Shown piece after piece: positions 8,620 to 19,351 of a stretch of DNA of 64,000 nucleotides; position 1 is the stretch's first letter, and each line of letters begins with the position of its first letter. The notes beneath the pieces were generated by a model. It saw only the letters and a list, made by a program, of their open reading frames with translations. It had not been told where the DNA came from and made no database searches. The stretch is from Buchnera aphidicola (Hyperomyzus lactucae) (GTDB lineage: Bacteria > Pseudomonadota > Gammaproteobacteria > Enterobacterales > Enterobacteriaceae), in contig NZ_CP034876.1 of NCBI RefSeq assembly GCF_005081705.1, forward strand, positions 387,863-451,862, in the 5' to 3' direction. The translations under genes and the position numbers were made by a program.

Positions 8620-10722
8620 ATGAACTATTTATTTGCAAGTACAAATTTTGGAACTGAAAAATTACTAGAAAAAGAACTTTTGTTTTTAGGAGCTAAAATT
8701 TTAAATATAAAAAATGGAGGAATTTATTTTCAAGGAAATGATATTTTATTATATAAAAGTTTGATGTGGAGTAGAATTGCCTCACGTATTTTTATATGTA
8801 TAAAAAAATTTCATATAGACAATATTGACGATCTTTATCGTAATGTATATAGTATTAATTGGTCTGAAATTTTCGATGTAAATAATACTTTTTTAGTGAA
8901 TTTTAAAGGAACAAATGATATTATTCGTAATAGTTTATTTGGAGCTTTAAAAATAAAAGATGCCATTGTAGATCAATTTAAAAAAAAATATTCTTTTCGT
9001 CCTAATATCAATCTTACTAAACCTGATATTCGAATAAGATCATTTTTATTTAATTATACAATACATATTATGCTAGATTTAAGCGGAGAATCTCTATACA
9101 AGAGAGAATATCGAAAATTTTGTCATATTACTCCTATTAAAGAAAATTTAGCCGCAGCTATTGTATTAAGTTCTCAATGGGATAAATCCATTCCAATGAT
9201 AGATCCAATGTGCGGTTCAGGAACATTATTAATTGAAGCAGCTATGATAGCTTCTGATAGAGCACCTGGATTAACAAGATCACAATGGGGATTTAAATCA
9301 TGGAAAAAATATAATAAAAAATTATGGGAGGAAACTCTTAAAGAAGCTAAAGCAAGATTTGAAATAGGAATAAAAAAATGTTTTAAAAGTTACTTTATAG
9401 GTTACGATTATAACCCTGAAATTATAAAAAAAGCTAGAATTAATGCATCAAATGCGGGCCTGTTAAATATAATTCAATTTTTTACACAAGATTTAAATGA
9501 TCTAAAAAACACTTATAATAAAAAAGAAGTAGGAATATTATTAAGTAATCCACCATATGGAGAAAGACACCAAACTGAAAATCAATTAGTAGGTGTATAT
9601 ATACAATTAGGGGTAATATCAAAAAAATATTTTACTAATTGGAAATTATCAGTATTTAGTTCATCTACATTCTTATTAAATTTTTTACAAATGCATGCAC
9701 ATGAAGAATTTTTTTTTAAAAATGGAGCATTAAACTGTATTCAAAAAAATTATAGAATTTGTACACAAAGCTCTAATATTGAAAATAATGAATATAAAGA
9801 TAGATTAAAAAAAAATGTTAAAAAATTAAAAAAATGGACTAATCTAGAACAAATAGAATGTTTTCGTGTATACAATGCTGATTTACCTAATTATAATATA
9901 ATAGTAGATGTTTATAATAAATGGATAGTGATTCAGGAATACAAAGCCCCAAAATTAATAAATTATAAAAAAGCATTTAAAAGATTATGTCATGCTATTT
10001 ATCATACTAAAGAAATATTAGCTATTTCTATCAACAATATAATATTAAAAATCAGACATAAAAATAAAAATAAAACACAGTATAATAAACTATTTAATAG
10101 TGATAGTTTTTTTATTATAAAAGAATATCATGCAAAATTTTTAGTCAATATAATAGATTATTTGGATACTGGACTATTTTCAGATAAGAGGATGATAAGA
10201 AAATTATTAGGAGAAATGTCTAAAGGAAAAGATTTTCTAAATTTATTTTCGTATACTGGAACTGCAAGCGTTTATGCTGGACTAGGAGGAGCAAATAGCA
10301 CTACGAGTGTAGACATGTCTAATACTTATATAAAATGGTCTATGCAAAATATGTCTATTAATCATTTAACTAGTTCTAAACATAATTTCATTCAATCCGA
10401 TTGTTTGAATTGGATAAAAGAAACCAAACAACAATTTGATCTAATATTTATCAATCCACCTACTTTTTCAAATTCTAAAAAAATGAGACAATCCTTTGAT
10501 TTAAAGAGAGATTATCTCGATATAATGATTTATTTAAAAAAAATTTTACGTGATAATGGTAGTATTATTTTTTCAAGTTCTACACGAAATTTTAAAATTA
10601 ATATTGATTACCTTCGCAAAATGCAATTAAACTCAAAAAATATTACGAAAAAAACACAATCAAAAGATTATTTAAAAGATTCAAATATTTACCATTCTTG
10701 GTTAATAACACACATTCAATAA
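8620..10722 (+). CDS. rlmL: Bifunctional 23S rRNA m2G2445 / m7G2069 methyltransferase
   Basis: Fusion enzyme methylating two guanosines of 23S rRNA near the peptidyl-transferase centre. The N-terminal half has a THUMP region followed by a SAM domain with DPMCGSGT (195-202) and the catalytic NPPYGER (310-316), which performs m2G2445. The C-terminal half (from about residue 500) is the RlmK part for m7G2069, with NLFSYTGTASVYAG as its SAM motif and INPPTFSNS around residue 612. Full length: 700 residues against 702 in E. coli. uup follows 21 bases later and is likely cotranscribed, as in E. coli. Confidence 0.95.
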   Translation: MNYLFASTNFGTEKLLEKELLFLGAKILNIKNGGIYFQGNDILLYKSLMWSRIASRIFICIKKFHIDNIDDLYRNVYSINWSEIFDVNNTFLVNFKGTNDIIRNSLFGALKIKDAIVDQFKKKYSFRPNINLTKPDIRIRSFLFNYTIHIMLDLSGESLYKREYRKFCHITPIKENLAAAIVLSSQWDKSIPMIDPMCGSGTLLIEAAMIASDRAPGLTRSQWGFKSWKKYNKKLWEETLKEAKARFEIGIKKCFKSYFIGYDYNPEIIKKARINASNAGLLNIIQFFTQDLNDLKNTYNKKEVGILLSNPPYGERHQTENQLVGVYIQLGVISKKYFTNWKLSVFSSSTFLLNFLQMHAHEEFFFKNGALNCIQKNYRICTQSSNIENNEYKDRLKKNVKKLKKWTNLEQIECFRVYNADLPNYNIIVDVYNKWIVIQEYKAPKLINYKKAFKRLCHAIYHTKEILAISINNIILKIRHKNKNKTQYNKLFNSDSFFIIKEYHAKFLVNIIDYLDTGLFSDKRMIRKLLGEMSKGKDFLNLFSYTGTASVYAGLGGANSTTSVDMSNTYIKWSMQNMSINHLTSSKHNFIQSDCLNWIKETKQQFDLIFINPPTFSNSKKMRQSFDLKRDYLDIMIYLKKILRDNGSIIFSSSTRNFKINIDYLRKMQLNSKNITKKTQSKDYLKDSNIYHSWLITHIQ

Positions 10723-10743
10723 AATTAAAGGATAGAATAGTTT

Positions 10744-12528
10744 ATGTCTTTAATTAATATTCAAGATGCTTATTTATCATTTAGTAATTTAGAAATTTTA
10801 AAAAATAGTACACTGTATATAAATGAAAATGAAAGAGTATGTTTAATCGGTAAAAATGGTACTGGAAAATCTACTCTTTTAAAGATTATTAACAAAAAAC
10901 AAGAATTAGATCAAGGTCATATTGTTTATAAAAAAAATATAAATATTAGTTATTTAAAACAAGAAAATCCTAATAATCTTAATATTTCTATATATGATTT
11001 TATTAGTTTAGGATTATGTAAACAAGAATATAGTAAAAAAAAAAATATAAATCAAATTACAAAAATAGAACAGATAATTGAAATAATTAAATTAGATAAA
11101 AATATTTTATTATCTAAACTATCAGGAGGTTTATTAAGAAAAGTAGCATTAGGTCGTGCATTAATCGGAGAACCTGACATATTATTACTAGATGAACCTA
11201 CTAATCACTTAGATATGACAACCGTTAAATGGCTCGAAAATTTTTTAAAAAAATTTCCTGGAAGTATATTATTTGTATCACATGATAGAAGTTTTATTCA
11301 AAATATATGCACACGTATTATAGATCTTGATCGTGGAAAATTAGTTTCCTGGCCAGGAGATTATAAAAATTTTATAAAATTGAAAAATGAAAGTAATCGC
11401 ATTGAAATTATACAAAAAAAACTATTTGATAAAAACTTGGAAAAAGAAGAACTCTGGATTAAAAAAGGTATTAAAGCGCGTTCTACTCGAAATGAAGGAA
11501 GAGTTAAAAATTTAAAAAAATTAAGACAACAACATAAAGATTACAAAAAAATAGAAAAGTTGACTAATATTAACATTAATCAATCTAAAAATCATCTAGG
11601 AAAAATAATTTTTAAATTAGAAAATGTAGATTTTCTAATACATAATAAAATTATTATTAAAAACTTTTCATCAATAATTCAACATGGCGATAAATTAGGA
11701 ATTATTGGGAGTAATGGATGCGGGAAAAGCACTATGATAAAAATTCTTATAGGAGAAAAAAAACCTCAAAAAGGAAAAATTTATACAGGTACGGGATTGC
11801 AAATATCATATTTTGATCAAAACAGATCTGTGCTAGATCAAAATAAATCTATTATCGATAATATATCTTATGGAAAAGAGAAAATGATATTAAACGGAAA
11901 AGAACAACACATAATAGGATATCTAAAAAATTTTCTCTTTAAACCTAACGAACTAAAATCTTTAGTAAAAACACTATCCGGAGGAGAATGTAATAGATTG
12001 CTTTTAGCTAGATTATTTTTAAAACCAAGCAATGTTTTAATTCTTGATGAACCTACAAATGATCTAGACTTAGATACCTTGCAATTATTAGAAAAAATTA
12101 TTATTGATTACCAAGGTACTGTTTTAATAGTTAGTCATGATGAAAATTTTATTAATAATACAGTAAATAAATGTTGGTATTTTGAAAAAAACGGATTGAT
12201 TCAAACTCATATTGGTAATTATGAGTCTTTAAAAAAACAAAATAATAACTTTGTAACAAAAAAAATAAAAAAAAATCAATCCAACTTTCCTCTAATTAAT
12301 AAAACTAAAAACAATTCAAAAAAAGAATTTAATCAAATTTTTTTCTCTATAGAAAAAATAGAATTTAATATTAATAAGTTGCAGGAAGAAATTAGCAAAC
12401 CAAATTTTTTCAAAAAAAAATTAGAAGAAAAATTATCAATATTAAAAATATTAGCTCAACAAGAAAAAAAATTAGAAGAACAGTTGTTATATTGGGAATC
12501 TTTAGAAAGAGATGTCGTGAAGAAATAA
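10744..12528 (+). CDS. uup: ABC-F family ATPase Uup
   Basis: Soluble ABC-F protein, no membrane segments, acting on ribosomes; Uup is also linked to replication-fork and branched-DNA tolerance. Two ABC modules: Walker A GKNGTGKST (36-44) with signature LSGG and DEPTNHLD, then GSNGCGKST near residue 325 with SGGE and DEPTNDLD. The linker between them is rich in Lys and charged residues, as in the family. The C-terminal coiled coil (last about 70 residues) is present but shortened: 594 residues against about 635 in E. coli. It overlaps no neighbour and follows rlmL closely. Confidence 0.93.
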   Translation: MSLINIQDAYLSFSNLEILKNSTLYINENERVCLIGKNGTGKSTLLKIINKKQELDQGHIVYKKNINISYLKQENPNNLNISIYDFISLGLCKQEYSKKKNINQITKIEQIIEIIKLDKNILLSKLSGGLLRKVALGRALIGEPDILLLDEPTNHLDMTTVKWLENFLKKFPGSILFVSHDRSFIQNICTRIIDLDRGKLVSWPGDYKNFIKLKNESNRIEIIQKKLFDKNLEKEELWIKKGIKARSTRNEGRVKNLKKLRQQHKDYKKIEKLTNININQSKNHLGKIIFKLENVDFLIHNKIIIKNFSSIIQHGDKLGIIGSNGCGKSTMIKILIGEKKPQKGKIYTGTGLQISYFDQNRSVLDQNKSIIDNISYGKEKMILNGKEQHIIGYLKNFLFKPNELKSLVKTLSGGECNRLLLARLFLKPSNVLILDEPTNDLDLDTLQLLEKIIIDYQGTVLIVSHDENFINNTVNKCWYFEKNGLIQTHIGNYESLKKQNNNFVTKKIKKNQSNFPLINKTKNNSKKEFNQIFFSIEKIEFNINKLQEEISKPNFFKKKLEEKLSILKILAQQEKKLEEQLLYWESLERDVVKK

Positions 12529-12555
12529 TTTTTAGAATATTTATCATAATATCAA

Positions 12556-13506
12556 CTAAAAAATATTTTCTTCAGTATGTTTTTTCATGCAGATTAAAGA
12601 ACAACAATTATTAAAAGTAATAGCACAATTTGCACACTGAATAAAAAGAAGATGACATAGATTATAACTACAATTAATATAAGTATCAGAAGGCTCATGA
12701 CATTGTTTACAATTTGATATAACTTCATTTGATATTTTTTCACTCATACGATTATCAAATACAAAATTTCTTCCTTTAAAAAGGATCGGTAATCCATTTT
12801 TTTTTGCATCATGTACATAACCAATAATACCTCCTTCTAAATGATAAACATATTTAAAACCATTAAACCGCATCCAAGCAGTAGCTTTTTCACATCGAAT
12901 ACCACCTGTACAATACATAACGATTTTTTTATTTTTAGCATGTTGCATTAACTTTACCACAATTTGCAATTGTTCTCGAAACGTTTCACTTTTAATTTCT
13001 ATCGCTTTTTCAAAATGACCAATTGCATATTCATAAGAATTTCTCATATCAACAAAAATTGTTTTTTTATCATTTAACATCAAATTAACTGTTTTTGATT
13101 TGATATAAATACCAACATTTTTAGGATTAAAGAAAGGTTCTATAATTCCATCTTGTACAATTTTTTTTCTAACCTTTACAGAAAGAACCCAAAAAGATCT
13201 TTGATTATTTAAAGATTGATTAAGACGTAAATTATTCAATTTTACATCAAATCCATATAAAAATTTTTTTAGATTAAAAAAATTTTTTCTTGGAACACTT
13301 ATTTGCGCGTTGATACCTTCACTAGCTATATAAATTCTTCCTAGAACATTATATTTATAAAAAATTTCATAAATTTTATTTCGATATTCTTGGGGATTCA
13401 TAATAGTAAAATATTTATAAAAAGATAATGTTAAACGAGGTTCTTTATCAGAAAACATACGTTTTTTAAGTTCTTTTTTAGAAATTAAATTATGTAGAAG
13501 TGCCAT
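12556..13506 (-). CDS. trhO: tRNA uridine(34) hydroxylase (rhodanese-like, YceA)
   Basis: Makes 5-hydroxyuridine at wobble position 34 of tRNAs with oxygen, the precursor of cmo5U. The N-terminal region (SFYKYF, ASEGINAQIS at about residues 61-70) matches the YceA family, followed by a rhodanese domain whose active loop MYCTGGIRCEKA places the reactive cysteines at C199 and C205. The C-terminal part keeps a cysteine-rich segment (several Cys in CKQCHEP and following). 316 residues, shorter than the roughly 350 of E. coli, the difference being C-terminal. Convergent with uup, 27 bases apart. Confidence 0.92.
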   Translation of the reverse strand: MALLHNLISKKELKKRMFSDKEPRLTLSFYKYFTIMNPQEYRNKIYEIFYKYNVLGRIYIASEGINAQISVPRKNFFNLKKFLYGFDVKLNNLRLNQSLNNQRSFWVLSVKVRKKIVQDGIIEPFFNPKNVGIYIKSKTVNLMLNDKKTIFVDMRNSYEYAIGHFEKAIEIKSETFREQLQIVVKLMQHAKNKKIVMYCTGGIRCEKATAWMRFNGFKYVYHLEGGIIGYVHDAKKNGLPILFKGRNFVFDNRMSEKISNEVISNCKQCHEPSDTYINCSYNLCHLLFIQCANCAITFNNCCSLICMKKHTEENIF

Positions 13507-13557
13507 GTAAAATACCTGTAATAATTATATAGATGATATATAAAATGTTGATGATAA

Positions 13558-16431
13558 TTATTTTTTATCAGTAAAATTGTTAAAAATTTTTATTTGTTCT
13601 AATAATTTTTTATATATTTTATTTAATTTGAAAAATTTATCTTTTTCTTTTTTGACTATGTTTTCTGGTGCATTTTCTAAAAAATTTTTATTTAAAATTT
13701 TTTTATGAATATTTAATATGTTTAATTTTATTTTTTTTTCTTCTTTTATCAATCTTTGCAATTCAACTTCTTTATTTACTATTTTTAGCATGGGAATGAG
13801 AACTTCAACCCCTTCAATAATTTCTTTGATATATAAATCTTTATCACATTTTTGAAAAAGTATTGTAATACTATCTAAAAAAGATATTTTTTTTAATAAT
13901 GAAGTATTTTCTTTAATAATTAGTTCTTGTTCAGTAGTAATATTATATAAAAATAATGGTATTAATTTAGTAGCACTAATGTTCATATTAATTCTAATAT
14001 TTCTTAAAAAGATAACTATGGATTTTATAAAATTTATATGAAGTAATGTTTTATTATCACATAATTGATTATTGTACTTCGGGAAATCTTTTAACATAAT
14101 CGTCTTATCTTTAATATTTTTAATCAACTTAATGCGCTGCCAAATTATTTCAGTAATAAATGGAATGATAGGATGAGCTAATCTTAAAATTAATTCGAGC
14201 ACATGTACTAAAATATTTTTAGTAGAATATATATCTTCAGAAGAACCTATTTTAATTACTATCTTTGCAAATTCTAAATACCAATCACAAAATACATTCC
14301 AAACAAAATCATATAAAATATTAGCAGCTATATCAAAACGATAAGTATCTAATGAGTGACAGTACAATTTTATTGTATTATTCAATTCTATTAAAATCCA
14401 TTTATTGATTAATAACATTTTTTCTTTAACAGAAACTGTTAAAAATATATGATTTTTTGTGTTAATTAAAACAAATCGACTAGCATTCCAAAGTTTATTA
14501 CAAAAATTACGATATCCTTTTAGTCTATTCATATCCCATTTAATATCTCGTGTACTAGATGCTAAAGCTGAAAAAGTAAAACGCAACGCATCTGTACCAT
14601 TAGGTGGAATACCTTGAGGAAATTGTTTTATAGTACATTTAATAATTTTAGTAGATAAATTAGGTTGTAATAAATTACTTGTTCTTTTTTTAATTAATGC
14701 ATTTAAAGAAATTCCATCTATCATGTCTAAAGGATCGATTACATTTCCTTTTGATTTTGACATTTTATTTCCATCTTCATCTCGAATTAAACCTGTTATG
14801 TAAACATTTTTAAAAGGAACTTCTGGTATACCTTTTTCATCTTTTATAAAATACATTGTTAACATAATCATTCTAGCGATCCAAAAAAAAATAATATCAA
14901 AACCGCTAACCAAAATATTAGTTGGATGAAAAAGTTTTAAAAATGTGGTTTTTTTAGGCCATCCTAACGTAGAAAAAGTCCATAATCCAGAAGAAAACCA
15001 GGTATCTAATACATCATTATCTTGCGTTAACAATATATTCTCAGATAAAGAATATTCTTTACGTATTTCTTTTTCATTTTGTCCAATATATATATTTTTT
15101 TGATCATCGTACCAAACTGGAATACGGTGACCCCACCATAATTGGCGAGAAATACACCAATCTTCAATATTTTTCATCCAAGATGAATACATAGTTTCAT
15201 ACTGTTTTGGTATAAACTTTATTTTTTTATCTTTTACAGCTTTTAAAGCTACTTTAGCCAATTTTGATGTTTTTAAATACCATTGATTTGTCAGCATGGG
15301 TTCGATAATCACGCCACTTCTATCACTAAAAGGAGTAACAATATTACATTCTTCAATATTTTCTAATAATCCTAACTGTTGAACTGCTTTAATAATTTTT
15401 ATTCGTGCAGATAAGATATCTAAGTTTTGAAATTCATCTGGAATCGATCTACTATATTCATTAGATATATCACCTTTATAATTATAAACTTCAGCAACAG
15501 ATTTGATTCGTCCATCAAAAGAAAAAATATTAATCATTGGTAATTTATGCCGGTACCCTACTTTATAATCATTAAAGTCATGCGCTGGTGTAATTTTTAC
15601 ACAACCTGTTCCTTTTTCTATATCAGCATATTCATCACTAATGATAGGAATAACTCTATTAATTAATGGACATCTAACAAATTGACCAATAAGTTTATTA
15701 TATTTATCATTTTTGGGATGTATAGCAATAGCTGTATCTGCTAATAAAGTTTCGGGTCTAGTAGTAGAAACTACTAAATATTTTATTTTACTATCATCTG
15801 AGATAGCGGTATTACTTTGAATAATTTGATAGCGAATAAGCCATTTTTTCCCTTTTATTAGACGATGATCTACTTCTAAATCTGAAATTACAGTTTCTAA
15901 TTTTGAATCCCAATGTACTAATCTTTTCTTCTGGTAAATTAAATTATTTTTGTATAGTAATATAAAAGCTTTTCTGACAGCAATAGAAATATCAGGATCT
16001 AAAGTAAATTTCTCATGATTCCAATCGACAGAAATTCCTAAACGTCTCATTTGATTTGTAACAATATTATTAGATTGCCTCTTCCACTTCCAAACTTTTT
16101 TTATAAAATCTTCTCGAGAATAATCTTTTTTAGATTTATTTTCTTCTAAAAAGATTTTTTGTTCTATTAATATTTGTGTTGCTATTCCAGCATGATCTGT
16201 TCCCACTTGCCAAAAAGTATTCTTTCCTTTCATTCTTTGATAACGAATTAATATATCCATAATAGTTTGTTGAAAAGCGTGCCCCATATGCAAGCTACCT
16301 GTAATATTAGGAGGAGGCATCATGATACAAAAAGTTCTTTTTTTTGAATGATCAGGTTTAAAAAATCCGTTTTTTTCCCAGAAATTATATAAAGATTCTT
16401 CAATATTTTTAGGATTATAAATTTTTTCCAT
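13558..16431 (-). CDS. valS: Valyl-tRNA synthetase
   Basis: Class I synthetase charging tRNA-Val, with an editing domain that removes threonyl-tRNA-Val. The HIGH motif is HMGH at residues 48-51 (PPNITGSLHMGH), the KMSKS loop is KMSKSKGN near residue 555, and a C-terminal coiled coil rich in Lys closes the protein. I start at the ATG giving MEKIYNPKNIEES, which aligns with the E. coli N-terminus; a TTG ten codons upstream would add unmatched residues. This gives 957 residues against 951. In E. coli holC lies between pepA and valS; here it is absent and only 95 bases separate them. Confidence 0.96.
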   Translation of the reverse strand: MEKIYNPKNIEESLYNFWEKNGFFKPDHSKKRTFCIMMPPPNITGSLHMGHAFQQTIMDILIRYQRMKGKNTFWQVGTDHAGIATQILIEQKIFLEENKSKKDYSREDFIKKVWKWKRQSNNIVTNQMRRLGISVDWNHEKFTLDPDISIAVRKAFILLYKNNLIYQKKRLVHWDSKLETVISDLEVDHRLIKGKKWLIRYQIIQSNTAISDDSKIKYLVVSTTRPETLLADTAIAIHPKNDKYNKLIGQFVRCPLINRVIPIISDEYADIEKGTGCVKITPAHDFNDYKVGYRHKLPMINIFSFDGRIKSVAEVYNYKGDISNEYSRSIPDEFQNLDILSARIKIIKAVQQLGLLENIEECNIVTPFSDRSGVIIEPMLTNQWYLKTSKLAKVALKAVKDKKIKFIPKQYETMYSSWMKNIEDWCISRQLWWGHRIPVWYDDQKNIYIGQNEKEIRKEYSLSENILLTQDNDVLDTWFSSGLWTFSTLGWPKKTTFLKLFHPTNILVSGFDIIFFWIARMIMLTMYFIKDEKGIPEVPFKNVYITGLIRDEDGNKMSKSKGNVIDPLDMIDGISLNALIKKRTSNLLQPNLSTKIIKCTIKQFPQGIPPNGTDALRFTFSALASSTRDIKWDMNRLKGYRNFCNKLWNASRFVLINTKNHIFLTVSVKEKMLLINKWILIELNNTIKLYCHSLDTYRFDIAANILYDFVWNVFCDWYLEFAKIVIKIGSSEDIYSTKNILVHVLELILRLAHPIIPFITEIIWQRIKLIKNIKDKTIMLKDFPKYNNQLCDNKTLLHINFIKSIVIFLRNIRINMNISATKLIPLFLYNITTEQELIIKENTSLLKKISFLDSITILFQKCDKDLYIKEIIEGVEVLIPMLKIVNKEVELQRLIKEEKKIKLNILNIHKKILNKNFLENAPENIVKKEKDKFFKLNKIYKKLLEQIKIFNNFTDKK

Positions 16432-16526
16432 TATATTTAACTTTTTATTAATAAAAGGCAATATTGCCGTGTTAAAAAGACAGTATTTTAATTAAAAACA
16501 TCATTATACTTTATTATTTAATTTAC

Positions 16527-18038
16527 TTAAGAATATATATAGTTTGATTGATTTAATAAAAATTGACATAAAAGTTCAACAGGACGACCTGTAGCTCCTT
16601 CGTTTTTATTAGATTTCCATGCAGTTCCAGCAATATCTAAATGTGCCCAATTATATTTTTTCGTAAAATTCTCAAGAAAGCAAGCTGCAGTTATGGCACC
16701 AGCTTTTCCTTTTCCTACATTAGTAAAATCTGCAATAGTAGAACGTAATTCTTTTTGGTATTCTGGAAATAATGGCAATCGCCATATTTTATCATCTGTT
16801 TCCTGTGAAGCTTTGTTTAACTCGAAAGCAAGATCTTCATTGTTAGTAAAAAGACCACTTACAGATTCTCCTAACGCCGTAACACATGCTCCAGTCAAAG
16901 TGGCAATATCAATGACTATATTTGGAGAAAAACGTTCTAAATATGTTAACACATCAGATAAAACTAAACGTCCTTCAGCATCAGTATTTAATACTTCTAC
17001 TGTTTGACCTGACATAGTAGTTAAAACATCTCCTGGTCTGAAAGAATTTCCTCCTGGCATGTTTTCACAACCAGCTAAAATTCCTATTATTGTTAAAGGC
17101 AACTGTAATTCGGAAGCCATAATTAGAGTACCGTATACTGCTGCAGCACCACACATATCATATTTCATTTCATGCATGTTTAATGCTGGTTTTATCGATA
17201 TTCCTCCGGAATCAAAAGTCAAACCTTTTCCTACTAAAGCAATCACTTTATTGTTGGCAACATTATTACTGGAATATTTTATTATAGACATAAATGGTTT
17301 ATTTTTCGCACCATCTCCAACAGCTACATAAGCATTCATTTTTAAACTTTTCATTTGTTTAATATCAACAACTTCTACAAGAACATTATTTTTATATCTT
17401 TGAGCTAGTTTTTGAGCTTGGCAAGATAAATAGAATGGATTACAAATATTAGGCGGTAAATTACTTATATTTTTTGCAGAGGTAATTCCTTTATCAATTG
17501 CTAATGCGTGTTTTAAGGCTATTTTTCCTACAAATAAATCATTTTTTTTAAAAAAATTTAAAGTAATTAAGTCTAAATTTATACTCTTTTTAGTAGTACT
17601 ATTGATTTTTAAAAATTTATACGAAAATTCTTTTAAAGATAATACTATTGATCTAATTATCCAATATATATTATTATTGTAAATCTTAATATTCAGTTCA
17701 GTAAAAGAATAAATAATATTTTTTATAGAAGTTTTTTTTAATACATTGGTGGTGCTTTTCAATATTTTTTTAAAACAAGATCTACTTATGTCATCTTTTT
17801 TTCCACAACCAACTAATAATATTCTTGGAGAAAAAACTTTTGGAATGTTATACAACATAAGTGTATCTCCTATTTTTCCTGTTATATCACCTAATTTAAT
17901 TAGATTTGTTATATAACCATCACTACACTTATCTAAGTAATCTGCAGAAATAGAAAGTTTGCATAATTCAAAAATACCTACTATTATACAATCAGTTTTT
18001 TCTTGATCTAAATTACAGTGTTTTATAAAAAAATTCAT
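16527..18038 (-). CDS. pepA: Leucyl aminopeptidase (aminopeptidase A)
   Basis: Hexameric two-metal M17 aminopeptidase that trims N-terminal residues and recycles peptides; in E. coli it also binds DNA at cer and the carAB promoter. The catalytic metal-binding stretch NTDAEGRLVLSD near residue 350, with GLTFDSGGISIKP and KYDMCGAAA before it, is fully conserved. 503 residues, the same as E. coli. The N-terminal DNA-binding domain has diverged far more than the catalytic half. Divergent from argF, with about 150 bases between them. Confidence 0.96.
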   Translation of the reverse strand: MNFFIKHCNLDQEKTDCIIVGIFELCKLSISADYLDKCSDGYITNLIKLGDITGKIGDTLMLYNIPKVFSPRILLVGCGKKDDISRSCFKKILKSTTNVLKKTSIKNIIYSFTELNIKIYNNNIYWIIRSIVLSLKEFSYKFLKINSTTKKSINLDLITLNFFKKNDLFVGKIALKHALAIDKGITSAKNISNLPPNICNPFYLSCQAQKLAQRYKNNVLVEVVDIKQMKSLKMNAYVAVGDGAKNKPFMSIIKYSSNNVANNKVIALVGKGLTFDSGGISIKPALNMHEMKYDMCGAAAVYGTLIMASELQLPLTIIGILAGCENMPGGNSFRPGDVLTTMSGQTVEVLNTDAEGRLVLSDVLTYLERFSPNIVIDIATLTGACVTALGESVSGLFTNNEDLAFELNKASQETDDKIWRLPLFPEYQKELRSTIADFTNVGKGKAGAITAACFLENFTKKYNWAHLDIAGTAWKSNKNEGATGRPVELLCQFLLNQSNYIYS

Positions 18039-18191
18039 GTTTTTTTCTCTATGCTAAATAATTTTTATTTTTTAATTAGTAATAAATATGATGGTTTTTA
18101 ATTTAATAAAAATATTATATACTATAAAAATACTTTTTCTTCAATTTCAATTTTATTAACAATAAATGTTTTTTAATACTGAGACTTTAAT

Positions 18192-19208
18192 ATGAATAAT
18201 CTTTATCAACGTGATTGCTTAAGACTATTAGATTTTTCTTCTTTAGATTTAAAAAATATTATTACACTAGCCCAAAAACTAAAAAAAGATAAAAAAAACA
18301 ATCAAGAAATTCCATTACTTACAAGAAAAAAAATTGCTTTAATTTTCGAAAAAGAATCTACTCGTACAAGATGTTCTTTTGAAGTAGCTGCTTTTGATCA
18401 AGGAGCCCAAGTTACATATCTCGGACCAGGTAGTACACATCTTGGAACAAAAGAATCTATTGAAGATACTGCTAAAATACTTGGACGTTTATATGATGGT
18501 ATTCAATACAGAGGGCATGATCACACAACAATAGAAATTTTAGCAAAATATTCAAAAGCACCTGTATGGAACGGTTTAACTGAAAAATTTCATCCCACCC
18601 AATTGCTTGCTGATCTATTAACTATCAAAGAAAGCTTTCCAAAAAAAAAATTTCATCATATAAAATGTGCTTTTGTTGGAGATGCTCATAATAATATGGG
18701 AAATAGTTTATTAGAAGCAGCATCACTAGTTGGATTAGATTTGCGTTTAGTTGCTCCCAAGGAATGCTGGCCAGAAAAAAATCTATTTATATTATGCCAA
18801 AAGGAGGCAAGAAAGAAAAAAGGAAATATAATATGTACTGAAAAAATTGAAGAGGGTGTAAAAAACGTAGATTTTATTTATACTGATGTGTGGGTATCGA
18901 TGGGAGAACGTCAAGAAATATGGGATAAAAGAATTAAATTATTACGCTCTTATCAAGTTAATCATTCTATGTTAGATATGACTAATAATGCACAGGTAAA
19001 AGTATTACATTGTCTTCCTGCATTACATGATCAAAACACTAATATGGGAAAATCTATATTACAAAAGTATAATTTTAAAAATGGTATGGAAATCACAAAC
19101 GATGTTTTTCAAAAACATCAAGAAATTATTTTTGAACAAGCAGAAAATAGATTACATACTATAAAATCTATTCTTGTATCTAGTCTCTTAAAAGAAATTA
19201 ATTTATAA
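18192..19208 (+). CDS. argF: Ornithine carbamoyltransferase
   Basis: Condenses ornithine and carbamoyl phosphate to citrulline, a step in arginine synthesis for the host. Carbamoyl-phosphate site STRTR is at residues 56-60, HPTQ near 135, and the ornithine/catalytic motif HCLPALHD near 273. 338 residues against about 334 in E. coli; argF and argI paralogues cannot be told apart here, but the pyrB-pyrI-ridA neighbourhood corresponds to E. coli argI. An A10 run at 18641-18650 lies in the coding frame. No ARG box operator is apparent upstream. Confidence 0.96.
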   Translation: MNNLYQRDCLRLLDFSSLDLKNIITLAQKLKKDKKNNQEIPLLTRKKIALIFEKESTRTRCSFEVAAFDQGAQVTYLGPGSTHLGTKESIEDTAKILGRLYDGIQYRGHDHTTIEILAKYSKAPVWNGLTEKFHPTQLLADLLTIKESFPKKKFHHIKCAFVGDAHNNMGNSLLEAASLVGLDLRLVAPKECWPEKNLFILCQKEARKKKGNIICTEKIEEGVKNVDFIYTDVWVSMGERQEIWDKRIKLLRSYQVNHSMLDMTNNAQVKVLHCLPALHDQNTNMGKSILQKYNFKNGMEITNDVFQKHQEIIFEQAENRLHTIKSILVSSLLKEINL

Positions 19209-19261
19209 TAAATATATTTAATAAAATTAAAAAACTAATATAGTTACAAGGAATTATTTCA

Positions 19262-19288
19262 ATGTTACATGTGCAATATTTTTTGTAA
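19262..19288 (+). CDS. Possible vestigial pyrBI leader peptide, 8 codons
   Basis: A good AAGGA (19248-19252) nine bases before ATG opens an eight-codon frame (MLHVQYFL) ending TAA, 63 bases upstream of pyrB. In E. coli the pyrBI operon is preceded by the pyrL leader peptide with UTP-sensitive attenuation. Here a T-rich tract follows but I see no terminator stem-loop, so any attenuation would be lost. The assignment rests on position and ribosome site only. Confidence 0.35.
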   Translation: MLHVQYFL

Positions 19289-19351
19289 TTTTTTCATATA
19301 TTGTAAATCATCTCATGCCATCTTTTCTTTAAAAATCAAGGAAAATAAAAT

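Noticed and set aside
16432-16461. Ten-codon N-terminal extension of valS from a TTG
   Set aside because: The inner ATG matches the family N-terminus; the extension lacks a good ribosome site and homology.
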